DNA from: CAZWRN01 sp964446685
Lineage (GTDB): Bacteria; Patescibacteriota; Microgenomatia; Daviesbacterales; UBA10151
DNA length: 15,257 nucleotides
Assembly (NCBI GenBank): GCA_964446685.1
Contig: CAYUPO010000023.1
Location: 1-15,257, forward strand
Direction: 5' to 3'
A program made the position numbers and the translations under genes. The notes under the pieces are model-generated. The model did no database searches, was not told the DNA's origin, and saw only the letters and a list, made by a program, of their open reading frames with translations. Every line of letters begins with the position of its first letter. Position 1 is the first letter of the stretch. Shown one piece after another: positions 1 through 5,932 of this stretch.

Positions 1-62
1 GGCAAAACTGCATAAACAGCCAGAAAAACTAACAGAAAAATAAAAAAGATCCGAGTCCGCAT
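1..62 (-). CDS. N-terminus of an unidentified membrane or exported protein (partial)
   Basis: An ATG at 60-62 on the minus strand opens a frame with no stop down to the window edge, giving 20 residues that begin MRTRIFFIFLLVFLAVYAVL. Two arginines followed by an unbroken hydrophobic stretch look like a signal peptide or first membrane segment. It lies 63 bases downstream of the winged-helix gene in the same direction. A TATAGT hexamer ends about 10 bases before the ATG, with TTGATA 15 bases further upstream, so the message may have almost no leader; no Shine-Dalgarno sequence is visible. The function cannot be judged from 20 residues, and the frame could be fortuitous. Confidence 0.5.
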   Translation of the reverse strand, partial: MRTRIFFIFLLVFLAVYAVL

Positions 63-100
63 GTGATTAACTATACTATATGCAAAAAAGTATCAAAAGA

Positions 101-121
101 AGGAAAAGTATCGATTTTCCT
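101..121 (-). terminator. Possible weak terminator after the winged-helix gene
   Basis: AGGAAAA (101-107) and TTTTCCT (115-121) form a 7-bp stem with a 7-base loop, five bases past the stop codon of the gene at 126-710. On the minus strand it is followed by T-rich sequence (TCTTTTGATACTTTTTT). The stem is AT-rich, so termination may be inefficient. Confidence 0.35.
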
Positions 122-125
122 ACCT

Positions 126-710
126 CTAAACTAAAACGCCTTCCATCAGTTGATTCTGATCTCCCAGTAACATAATTCGAGGTTGAGTCAGAACCCGCAA
201 AATAAAAGGATCCCTTCTTCTGACACGGAAATTAAATTCAGCCTCATCCATAAAAGAATAATTAATCTCCTGTTCCCGATGTGACTGCTCCTCAGCAACC
301 AATTTTTGTAGCTCAGGAAGCTCAATTTGTCCAACTACCAATAAATCGACATCCTCCTGACCAGAAGGTTCATTTTTCACAAAACGAAGTGCCATCAGCG
401 CATACTTGATCCGTCCCAGATTTTGTCTGTTTTTCAAGATTGCCCCACCCAACCCACTGGATTTTGTCACCATACCCAACAGTTCAGAATAAAAACGGTA
501 TTCTTTTTTAAATCGGTAAAAACGTCTGTTTGCCCGCCACTCAGAAGCCACCATTCCATATTTTTCCATCCGAGCAAGCTCGCGCCTGACTGCGTTAATC
601 TCTTCATCAACCAGTCTGACAATTTCCCGGACATGAAGCATATCTTCCTGTGAAGTCAAAAAAAGATGTAGTATTTTAACTCGTACTTTCGAAACAAATA
701 ATTCTTCCAT
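126..710 (-). CDS. Winged-helix DNA-binding protein with nucleotidyltransferase-like C-terminal domain
   Basis: This 194-residue protein has two parts. Residues 1-75 look like a winged helix-turn-helix: KVRVKILHLFLTS, then HVREIVRLVDEEINAVRREL, then a basic wing with RRFYRF. Residues 97-190 resemble the polymerase-beta-type nucleotidyltransferase fold, with DVDLLVVG giving a D120-x-D122 pair and the ending PRIMLLGD often seen in such regulators. The Gly-Ser motif that should precede the DxD is missing (the segment reads ALRFVKNEPSGQ), and no clear third acidic residue is seen, so catalysis is doubtful. A transcriptional regulator role is inferred. The start is ATG at 708-710, with only a weak AGG upstream. 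It follows the DUF3048 gene by 76 bases on the same strand but may have its own promoter. Confidence 0.8.
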   Translation of the reverse strand: MEELFVSKVRVKILHLFLTSQEDMLHVREIVRLVDEEINAVRRELARMEKYGMVASEWRANRRFYRFKKEYRFYSELLGMVTKSSGLGGAILKNRQNLGRIKYALMALRFVKNEPSGQEDVDLLVVGQIELPELQKLVAEEQSHREQEINYSFMDEAEFNFRVRRRDPFILRVLTQPRIMLLGDQNQLMEGVLV

Positions 711-738
711 AGATAGCCTGGACAGTTAATCTAAGTAG

Positions 739-770
739 ATTGTATACCAATTGTGTTCAGTTTTCTAGGC
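739..770 (-). promoter_or_regulatory. Possible promoter of the winged-helix gene
   Basis: On the minus strand the gap between this gene and the DUF3048 gene contains TGGTATACAAT (about 739-749). This reads as an extended -10 element (TG, one base, TATACA) or as a TACAAT hexamer at 739-744, about 30 bases before the ATG. No convincing -35 is present. Confidence 0.3.
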
Positions 771-786
771 AGATAACGGGGGCAGC

Positions 787-1989
787 TTAATAAGTAACAG
801 TACTTCCTTTTGGAACAGCTTCCAGCCAGATTTGACCTCGGTTTAATTCTATTTCTTTGCCTGCAGCATCCATAAATGTTTCTCTGGCCAATCGGCTTTT
901 CTTATTCCATGTCCCTTTAGTTACTTTTCCATCCTGAAAAATCAAAGCATCACCAGAAGGAGCCTGTGGTCCTTTATTGGCCAGTAATAAATGAGCATTA
1001 TTCTCATAGCCGTCATTAGCATGAGTTTCAACCATCATTCTGACAATCACTACTTTTGGTGCAATCTGTTTATTAGTATTTAAGTCATTATGCACTGCTC
1101 CACCATTTTTTCTTTGATAGCAGTTGCATGCTGCATCATAATTCCATTCAACTTTATAATCAGTCTGACTTTCCCAGAAATTAACAGTTATTGTTTTAAC
1201 GTCGCCCCCAGCTGCTTCGTCTTTAAATTTCCATGGCGTAAATCCTTTATCCCATCTCACACCAGATGTTGCGTCAGCCACACCCCAGCCTTTTTTATCC
1301 CCAACATCCCACAACTTTTTAGTTGTTGAATACATTGTATGTTCTGTTGCCACAGCCCGACCAAGTCTTTGATAATCTCTCCAGAAGGTAGGAAATCCAA
1401 TACTAAACTGATTCAAATCTTTGATTTTATAATCAATGATCTGTCCCAAAGCATTAGCTGGTCCTGGAGTATTTGCTCCACCTACGTGAGCATATAAAGC
1501 GTCATATTCAGAAAGCCAGTCAAGGAAATAAGTTCTGGCAGATCTGACCGGACCTACCTGAATGTCATTTAACTCAAAGTTGCCACCACAGTAGAAAACT
1601 CCCATAAACCGGGTAATACCACCCTCAGCAACTGCTTCATAAACCACATCAGCTGAACTAAGACCGGATTGAGGACGTGCTTCCAGATGATTTTCGATCA
1701 TCACAGCCAAAGGCCGTTTGGTATCCCAATATTTCTTTGCATTAGCTGTTTGCTTTGTACCGTTTGTAATACACTCTTCTGTTCGGGGAATTGAAGCATC
1801 TTCCTCTTTCATACCAGTTGAACCTGGCAGATCAGCAACTTTACCGTCACTGGATGAAGATGTTCCTATTTTATTACCAGCTACCATTGAATAAGTTACT
1901 GTCGTTGCAGCAACATAGACAATAATTGCCATAATGGTTATAACTAGTTTGCGTTGAGTTGATGTGAGATTATCCAAAAAATTATTCAT
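787..1989 (-). CDS. DUF3048 family protein, membrane anchored
   Basis: This 400-residue protein matches the DUF3048 family (Bacillus YerB-like), whose biochemical role is unknown. Residues 14-36 form one membrane segment, followed by a Ser-rich linker. The N-terminal domain (about 86-220) carries typical stretches such as RPLAVMIENHLEARPQSGL, ADVVYEAVAEGGITRFM, VGPVRSARTYFLDW and YAHVGGA. The C-terminal domain (about 270-400) has DGKVTKGTW and LNRGQIWLEAVP. Firmicute members are usually lipoproteins, but no lipobox Cys is visible here, so the protein is probably held by an uncleaved N-terminal helix and faces outward. The ATG has no clear Shine-Dalgarno. It lies 122 bases after the DUF4446 gene and is probably cotranscribed with it. 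The family call is firm; the function is open. Confidence 0.92.
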   Translation of the reverse strand: MNNFLDNLTSTQRKLVITIMAIIVYVAATTVTYSMVAGNKIGTSSSSDGKVADLPGSTGMKEEDASIPRTEECITNGTKQTANAKKYWDTKRPLAVMIENHLEARPQSGLSSADVVYEAVAEGGITRFMGVFYCGGNFELNDIQVGPVRSARTYFLDWLSEYDALYAHVGGANTPGPANALGQIIDYKIKDLNQFSIGFPTFWRDYQRLGRAVATEHTMYSTTKKLWDVGDKKGWGVADATSGVRWDKGFTPWKFKDEAAGGDVKTITVNFWESQTDYKVEWNYDAACNCYQRKNGGAVHNDLNTNKQIAPKVVIVRMMVETHANDGYENNAHLLLANKGPQAPSGDALIFQDGKVTKGTWNKKSRLARETFMDAAGKEIELNRGQIWLEAVPKGSTVTY

Positions 1990-2111
1990 AATAAAAATTT
2001 CTAAGTTCTAATTACTAATTGATCTAAATAAATCCTAATTAATAAATTCTAATCATTAGACATTTGTCATTTTGTCATTATTTAGAAATTAGTATTTAGG
2101 TTAATTAGAAA
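1990..2111. repeat. AT-rich intergenic spacer with short repeated motifs
   Basis: The spacer contains repeated versions of TAATTAGAAATTAG-like words on both strands, the tandem TTTGTCATTTTGTCATT (near 2063-2080) and the small palindrome GACATTTGTC. A related motif, TTACTAATTTAGAAATTTAC, occurs between miaA and the AI-2E gene near 7172-7191. No gene or clear promoter is visible. Confidence 0.4.
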
Positions 2112-2567
2112 TTACCTAACTGCTTTCTCCAATACGTCCTTTTCTTCCTTTGACAGCTCCAGATCACTTTTGCCTGATTTAATTATTTTAGTATAACTCC
2201 TAGTAGAAGTTCTACTATGCAAACTAGTCATCAGTAGTCCATTTAGTTTACCATCCAGTAATACAACAGTAAAACTCTGATCACCACCTGTATCATTATA
2301 CGGGTTGTAACGGATTATTTCGACCCGCTGCATATGCTTCAAACCATCCAAAACCAATTCATCAAGTTTTTGCGCTAAGAGTGTATTCTCTTCCTTAAAC
2401 TCCCTGACCGCACTCACCACTTCCCGGAGCTTAGACCGTATATCCCGGCTTTCATCCTGAGGAAAAAGCATCCGCAGATAACTTCTTTCCTTTAGAAAAA
2501 AGTAAGTCAGTACTCCTAACCACACCAAACACACTCCCCCAATGATATACGCTGCTCCGATATTCAT
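2112..2567 (-). CDS. DUF4446 family membrane-anchored protein
   Basis: This is a 151-residue protein of the DUF4446 family, of unknown function and common in Firmicutes and CPR bacteria. Residues 4-25 form an N-terminal membrane helix. Residues 40-72 are charged and likely coiled coil (IRSKLREVVSAVREFKEENTL). The family core at about 80-130 reads VEIIRYNPYNDTGGDQSF, then LLDGKLNGLLMTSLHSR, and ends near KSGKSDLELSKEE. The length is typical for the family. It is the first gene of the leftward group and has a strong promoter only a few bases upstream. No Shine-Dalgarno precedes the ATG, consistent with a very short leader. The call is secure at family level. Confidence 0.93.
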   Translation of the reverse strand: MNIGAAYIIGGVCLVWLGVLTYFFLKERSYLRMLFPQDESRDIRSKLREVVSAVREFKEENTLLAQKLDELVLDGLKHMQRVEIIRYNPYNDTGGDQSFTVVLLDGKLNGLLMTSLHSRTSTRSYTKIIKSGKSDLELSKEEKDVLEKAVR

Positions 2568-2581
2568 AAAGTACTTTTCTA

Positions 2582-2610
2582 ATAATACGGAAACAAAGTA
2601 GCAGTGTCAA
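2582..2610 (-). promoter_or_regulatory. Strong promoter of the DUF4446 gene
   Basis: The minus strand has a perfect -35 TTGACA (2605-2610), a 17-base spacer and a -10 TATTAT (2582-2587). The expected start, near 2575, leaves a leader of only about 8 bases before the ATG at 2567. Confidence 0.75.
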
Positions 2611-2746
2611 TTAAACAACATATTATATATATGTAATAAAGCACACCTCAGAAGAATCATTTTTGCAGTTAAAATTCAACAAAATCGTAATTAAGACTCA
2701 TAATTTTTATATCTTCGTGTTATAGGTATTTCGAGGCTAACTGTGC

Positions 2747-2776
2747 TTGACAAGCTTGTTTTGATCATGTTAGGCT
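2747..2776 (+). promoter_or_regulatory. Probable promoter of the small membrane-protein gene
   Basis: A perfect TTGACA (2747-2752) is followed after 18 bases by TAGGCT (2771-2776), a poor -10 with only 3 of 6 consensus bases. The start would fall near 2783, about 6 bases before the ATG at 2789, again almost leaderless. Confidence 0.4.
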
Positions 2777-2788
2777 CATGTTCATACG

Positions 2789-3088
2789 ATGTCTAAGCTC
2801 ACTTTAGAAGAAAAAAAATTGCAGCAGATCAGGATGCAGCTCTTCGGTAAAGATCGTCCGGTTACGAATTCAAAAACTGTTAGATCCGTAAACAGTATTA
2901 CAGTAAAATCCACTCCGTCCGCTCCCATGTCCTCTGTCTCTCATGCCCATGCTTCAGAGGCAGTATTCCTCAATAAAGACCTGATGAAAGTGGTTCTTCT
3001 CAGCTTCTTAATGATTGGCAGCCAGCTGGTCCTCTACTATTTATCTTCTCAGGGAATCATCAATTTGAATGTATTCCATCTGTTCTAG
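2789..3088 (+). CDS. Small single-pass membrane protein of unknown function
   Basis: This 99-residue protein resembles no family I can name. Residues 1-25 are charged and probably helical (KLTLEEKKLQQIRMQLFGKD). Residues 30-60 are rich in Ser, Thr, Val and Pro and likely disordered. A hydrophobic helix spans about 65-88 (MKVVLLSFLMIGSQLVLYYL), followed by a short tail. The topology suggests a cytoplasmic N-terminal region tethered to the membrane. It sits 108 bases before the DUF5679 zinc-ribbon gene in the same direction, and both may belong to one unit. The ATG lacks a Shine-Dalgarno, but an upstream TTGACA box supports transcription. The composition and promoter make it a likely real gene. 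Confidence 0.7.
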   Translation: MSKLTLEEKKLQQIRMQLFGKDRPVTNSKTVRSVNSITVKSTPSAPMSSVSHAHASEAVFLNKDLMKVVLLSFLMIGSQLVLYYLSSQGIINLNVFHLF

Positions 3089-3090
3089 TA

Positions 3091-3154
3091 TTAAGGGGTA
3101 AGTATCAAGTATTAAGCTAGAGTTTAATCTTTATACTTAATACCTATCCCTTAA
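3091..3154. repeat. Imperfect inverted repeat between the membrane-protein and DUF5679 genes
   Basis: TTAAGGG (3091-3097) can pair with CCCTTAA (3148-3154), and GTATTAAG (3109-3116) with CTTAATAC (3136-3143), giving a two-part stem with a 19-base loop. The left arm also repeats AAGTAT words in tandem. No U-tract follows, so it is not a standard terminator. Confidence 0.45.
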
Positions 3155-3179
3155 GACTTAACAAGACCAACTTTTGAAA

Positions 3180-3187
3180 GGGGGTGA
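3180..3187 (+). promoter_or_regulatory. Strong ribosome binding site of the DUF5679 gene
   Basis: GGGGGTGA lies about 9 bases before the ATG at 3197 and fixes the start. Only this gene and the 53-residue gene at 13834-13995 carry such a clear Shine-Dalgarno; most others here do not. Confidence 0.65.
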
Positions 3188-3196
3188 AGTATTACC

Positions 3197-3324
3197 ATGC
3201 AAATGTATTGTGTAAAATGCCGAACCAAAAGAGATGCTGAAGATGTGGAAGCTGTAACAATGAAAAACGGAAAACCAGCAACTAAGGGAAAATGCCCTGT
3301 TTGTGGAACCGGAATGTATAAAAT
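3197..3324 (+). CDS. DUF5679 zinc-ribbon protein (3' end lost in assembly gap)
   Basis: The visible part starts MQMYCVKCRTKRDAEDVEAV and continues through TMKNGKPATKGKCPVCGTGMYK before the run of N. Two CxxC pairs, CVKC (5-8) and CPVC (33-36), are the zinc knuckles of a small zinc ribbon. The sequence between them is characteristic of DUF5679 proteins, which are usually about 45-60 residues and have no known function. The stop codon must lie inside the gap, because the frame reading out of the gap on the right shows no conserved sequence. The strong ribosome binding site supports a well-translated message. The family call is confident and the true end unknown. Confidence 0.85.
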
Positions 3325-3424
3325 NNNNNNNNNNNNNNNNNNNNNNNNNNNNNNNNNNNNNNNNNNNNNNNNNNNNNNNNNNNNNNNNNNNNNNNNNNNN
3401 NNNNNNNNNNNNNNNNNNNNNNNN
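3325..3424. other. Assembly gap of 100 N
   Basis: Exactly 100 N, the usual placeholder for a scaffold gap of unknown size. It removes the end of the DUF5679 gene and an unknown amount of sequence next to the repeat that flanks the GIY-YIG gene. Confidence 0.98.
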
Positions 3425-3455
3425 GGGGATTTTTTTGGTTTAAAACTAAATGGAT

Positions 3456-3472
3456 TATATTTTTCGAACGAA
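3456..3472. repeat. Left arm of inverted repeat flanking the GIY-YIG gene
   Basis: TATATTTTTCGAACGAA (3456-3472) matches the reverse complement of the segment at 3800-3816 at 15 of 17 bases, including an uninterrupted TTCGAACGAA. It continues as CGAACGAAGTGAG (3465-3477), a 13-base word found again inside rnpB at 5940-5952. Confidence 0.6.
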
Positions 3473-3480
3473 GTGAGAAA

Positions 3481-3762
3481 TTACATTAAATTTTTATTTT
3501 TTCCTTCGAATATGCTTATTAATTCTTTTTTCTTCTTTTGACTAAAATCCTTAATTTGTATTTCCCTTAGTCTGGCAACTTCTAAATCTTGATGCTCTTC
3601 AACATACACCAACTTTCTAACACCATATTTTGCAGTATATCTACTTCCTTTTCCAGCTAAATGTTGCTCAAGTCTTTCTGAAATATTCCATGTGAGACCA
3701 GTATAAAACTGATAATTCTTCAGTTCTAATATATATACAAACCATTTCCATGCAACACTCAT
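3481..3762 (-). CDS. GIY-YIG family endonuclease-like protein
   Basis: This small single-domain protein, about 93 residues from the ATG at 3760-3762, is of the GIY-YIG superfamily. WFVYILELKNYQFYTGLT corresponds to the two signature strands (VYI and YTG), followed by the conserved Arg in ISERLEQHLAGKGSRYT and the usual LVYVEEHQDLEVARLREIQIK helix with its catalytic-type Glu. Members of this size class (URI, UPF0213-like) are presumed DNA nucleases, but most are uncharacterised. A GTG at 3781-3783 would add seven residues (MRSFLNI); neither start has a good ribosome binding site. The gene is bracketed by an inverted repeat and lies beside an assembly gap, which suggests a mobile or repeat-associated cassette. 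Its stop is 57 bases beyond the gap. Confidence 0.85.
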   Translation of the reverse strand: MSVAWKWFVYILELKNYQFYTGLTWNISERLEQHLAGKGSRYTAKYGVRKLVYVEEHQDLEVARLREIQIKDFSQKKKKELISIFEGKNKNLM

Positions 3763-3799
3763 TATATTAAGGAAACTTCTCACGTTAATTCATTGATTA

Positions 3800-3816
3800 T
3801 TCGTTCGAAGAATATT
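3800..3816. repeat. Right arm of inverted repeat flanking the GIY-YIG gene
   Basis: TTCGTTCGAA (3800-3809) and its extension AGAATATT are the reverse complement of the left arm at 3456-3472, with two mismatches. The two arms lie 8 bases outside the stop and 17 bases outside the upstream GTG. Confidence 0.6.
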
Positions 3817-3838
3817 ATTTATCAATGTGAAACTATCG

Positions 3839-5356
3839 TTAATCTTCTTTCATTCTGTATTGGAGGGCTTCGGCTATGTCTTCTACTACAATATTTTCTC
3901 TTTCGGCTAAGTCTGCAATTGTCCTACTAAGCTTCAGGATTCTGAAGTATGATCTGGCTGACAACTTCATTTTGACCATCGCTTGTTTAAGAAGAGCCAT
4001 GGCATCCTCCTCCAGCTCACAATGTTTTCTTATCAGTTGATTTGTCATTTCAGAGTTAGTCAGAATATCTCCATTACCAAATCTCTTCTTTTGTATCTCA
4101 CGGGCTTTAATGACCCTTTTTCGGACCTCGGAAGAGGACTCAGGAACTGCTTCACCAGCCAATTTTTCCACATCAACTGCCGGAACATTTAAATGTAAAT
4201 CTATCCTGTCCAGCAGTGGACCTGAGATCTTTTTCTTATACCTGTTAACCTGTGACGGCATACAGGTACATTCTTTGACAGTTGAACCAAAATATCCGCA
4301 GGGACAGGGATTCTGAGCTGAAATCAAAATAAACTTAGCTGGGAATACGACTGAACCCGATGCCCGCGATACTACCACCTGTTTATCTTCCAAAGGCTGC
4401 CTTAATGCTTCCAAAACCTGCCTGGGAAACTCCGGTAATTCATCCAGAAATAATACACCTCTGTGCGCTAACGAAACTTCACCTGGCTTAATAGAATTTC
4501 CTCCACCAATGATCCCCACATAACTGGCAGTATGATGAGGAGCACGAAAAGGCCGGGAAGTAATAAAGCCTTTTTTACCTGAAAGAGCTCCGGTTATAGA
4601 ATAAATCTGAGTCAGTTCTAAAGTCTCCTCCGCTGACATCGGCGGTAGAATTGAAGGAAAACTTCGGGCTAACATTGTTTTTCCAGCTCCAGGAGTGCCA
4701 TTTAGTAAAACATTATGCCCTCCGCTTGCAGCGATCTCCATCGCTCTTTTAGCCTGTTCCTGACCTTTTATTGATGCAAAATCAGCCTCAAAAACCACAT
4801 CATCAGCGATTGATAAATTCTGATGAACAACAGGCACAATCTCTTTTTCCCCCAACAAATACAAAGCTATATCAGTCAGATTTTCAAAGGCATAAATAGC
4901 TATACCATCAATAACTCTGGCTTCTACAGCGTTTTCCTGAGGAATAAATACTTTTTTAAAACCTAACTCCCTAGCAAGCATAATTAGTGCTAAAACCCCA
5001 GGCGTATATCGCAAAGAACCATCCAGCGACAACTCTCCCACCATAAATATATCTGAAGTATCAGTTTCAATCTGACTTGAAGCCATCATCAGTCCAACAG
5101 CAATAGCCAGGTCAAAAATAGGTTTTTCTTTTGGAAGATCAGCCGGAGCTAAATTGACTGTTATTCTTCTGGCTGGAAATTCAAAATTCGAGTTTCTCAA
5201 AGCAGATCTGACCCGTTCTTTCGCCTCTTCTACAGATTTATCTGCCAGACCAACTATAAAAAAAGCCGGAAGTCCATTTGAAGCAACATCTACTTCAACC
5301 GCAACAGGAAGAGCCGTAAGTCCAATAGTAGTACCAGAAGTCAATTTTGCCAGCAT
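3839..5356 (-). CDS. yifB: YifB/ComM family Mg-chelatase-like AAA+ ATPase
   Basis: This 505-residue, full-length member of the YifB family corresponds to ComM, the helicase that drives branch migration of incoming DNA during natural transformation in Gram-negative bacteria. Residues 1-165 form the N-terminal Lon-protease-like fold (SNGLPAFFIVGLADKSVEEA, NLAPADLPKEKPIFDLAIA). Walker A is GTPGAGKT (220-227) and Walker B is VLFLDE (301-306). A Cys cluster NPCPCGYFG (349-357) and CTC (363-365) probably binds zinc, followed by GPLLDRIDL (379-387) with the Arg finger region. The Mg-chelatase C-terminal domain covers about 410-500. GGAA lies a few bases before the ATG. It has its own promoter at 5413-5441. 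A role in DNA uptake or recombination is inferred from the family; no other competence gene is in the window. Confidence 0.96.
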   Translation of the reverse strand: MLAKLTSGTTIGLTALPVAVEVDVASNGLPAFFIVGLADKSVEEAKERVRSALRNSNFEFPARRITVNLAPADLPKEKPIFDLAIAVGLMMASSQIETDTSDIFMVGELSLDGSLRYTPGVLALIMLARELGFKKVFIPQENAVEARVIDGIAIYAFENLTDIALYLLGEKEIVPVVHQNLSIADDVVFEADFASIKGQEQAKRAMEIAASGGHNVLLNGTPGAGKTMLARSFPSILPPMSAEETLELTQIYSITGALSGKKGFITSRPFRAPHHTASYVGIIGGGNSIKPGEVSLAHRGVLFLDELPEFPRQVLEALRQPLEDKQVVVSRASGSVVFPAKFILISAQNPCPCGYFGSTVKECTCMPSQVNRYKKKISGPLLDRIDLHLNVPAVDVEKLAGEAVPESSSEVRKRVIKAREIQKKRFGNGDILTNSEMTNQLIRKHCELEEDAMALLKQAMVKMKLSARSYFRILKLSRTIADLAERENIVVEDIAEALQYRMKED

Positions 5357-5385
5357 GTTAATTCCATGGGCAGAAATAAATTGTC

Positions 5386-5404
5386 ATTCTGGCTTGACCA
5401 GAAT
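5386..5404. repeat. Perfect inverted repeat at the yifB transcript start
   Basis: ATTCTGG (5386-5392) and CCAGAAT (5398-5404) form a perfect 7-bp stem with a 5-base loop. It lies between the predicted transcription start (about 5406) and the yifB start codon, so it would be a hairpin at the extreme 5' end of the message or an operator. Confidence 0.55.
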
Positions 5405-5412
5405 CTAACCGA

Positions 5413-5441
5413 AAGATAAACCAAATATATCCCGAAGTCAA
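5413..5441 (-). promoter_or_regulatory. Promoter of yifB
   Basis: On the minus strand TTGACT (5436-5441), a 17-base spacer and TATCTT (5413-5418) fit a sigma-70-type promoter. It lies downstream of the terminator at 5478-5503, so yifB need not depend on the upstream RNA gene. Confidence 0.6.
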
Positions 5442-5477
5442 GAGAGGAAATATGGAGAAAAACCTCATTTTAAGCGC

Positions 5478-5503
5478 AAAAAACCCGGCTCTTCACCGGG
5501 CTT
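5478..5503 (-). terminator. Strong intrinsic terminator of the small RNA
   Basis: On the minus strand AGCCCGG (5496-5502) pairs with CCGGGTT (5482-5488) around a 7-base loop and is followed at once by a T run (5478-5483). It is the most GC-rich hairpin in the intergenic region and points leftward. Confidence 0.85.
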
Positions 5504-5668
5504 AATGCGAGCTTTGCTAAGTAGACAATCTATACCCTCACTTACTAACTGATATAGACCGTTCCAGCAAACACCCAAAATCGTTAAAGACTTCTGTACC
5601 TAGGAAGTAATACTCTCTAACTTAGCCTACGTAAACGCGTATTTCAGTAGACCTCTTAAGAGTAGTCG
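5478..5668 (-). ncRNA. Unassigned structured small RNA of about 190 nt
   Basis: This non-coding stretch has its own promoter and a strong terminator on the minus strand and no convincing reading frame. Predicted helices, in plus coordinates: CTCTTAAGAG palindrome at 5653-5662; hairpin 5627-5650; a long-range stem 5617-5626 with 5516-5524 (GCTAAGTTAG with CTACTTAGC, one bulge); inside it a hairpin 5604-5608/5590-5594 and a 10-bp hairpin 5551-5560/5527-5536 with G-U pairs; then the terminator. The size resembles 6S RNA, but the multibranched fold is not the 6S long bulged hairpin. It lacks the tRNA-like ends of tmRNA and the SRP core loop. It starts head-to-head with rnpB. The helices were found by eye, without covariation support. 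Confidence 0.55.
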
Positions 5669-5702
5669 ATTTTTTTATAAGATGTCAAGACCTACCTCCA
5701 AA
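5659..5702 (-). promoter_or_regulatory. Promoter region of the small RNA
   Basis: Two readings are possible on the minus strand. TTTGGA (5697-5702) with a 17-base spacer and TATAAA (5674-5679) would start near 5667. A perfect TTGACA (5683-5688) with an 18-base spacer and TACTCT (5659-5664) would start near 5652. The region lies back-to-back with the rnpB promoter; the two -35 elements are only 4-18 bases apart. Confidence 0.5.
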
Positions 5703-5705
5703 AAA

Positions 5706-5734
5706 TTGCTGAAATGGCCATAAAAAGGTATAAT
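5706..5734 (+). promoter_or_regulatory. Promoter of rnpB
   Basis: TTGCTG (5706-5711), a 17-base spacer and a perfect TATAAT (5729-5734) place the start at 5741, exactly the first base of helix P1 of the RNase P RNA. Confidence 0.75.
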
Positions 5735-5763
5735 TATCATGTTTGGGAAGACGAATGGTTAGG

Positions 5764-5782
5764 CCCTGAGCTAGTCGAAGGG
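5764..5782. repeat. Palindromic repeat forming the P3-position helix of rnpB
   Basis: CCCTGAGC-TA-GTCGAAGGG. Both ends match the repeat at 5933-5960, with 2 instead of 11 bases in the middle. It closes as GGCCCT/AGGGTC, taking the place of P3. Confidence 0.7.
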
Positions 5783-5932
5783 TCAGGAAAGTCCAGACAG
5801 CGAAGAGCAGGGTGTCCATTGTAAGATGGAGCAGGTAACTGCCAGTTAGAGCAACAGTGACGAATGGAGTAGCGTCCAGTGAAACGACCAAGCTATTGGG
5901 TATTCACTTGCTAACTTTGTAAAGGGCTACAG

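Noticed and set aside
3325..3541. Extension of the DUF5679 frame through the N run to a TAA near 3541
   Set aside because: The frame is only kept by the arbitrary 100-base gap. The part beyond encodes no conserved sequence and overlaps the GIY-YIG gene on the other strand.
5478..5668. Identification of the small RNA as tmRNA, SRP RNA or 6S RNA
   Set aside because: It has no tRNA-like acceptor or T-loop ends for tmRNA, no SRP core loop, and a branched fold rather than the single bulged hairpin of 6S. It is left unassigned.
5685..5891. 68-codon open frame on the minus strand
   Set aside because: It lies over the 5' half of rnpB and its promoter. The RNase P conserved regions explain the sequence, and the frame has no ribosome binding site or recognisable protein features.
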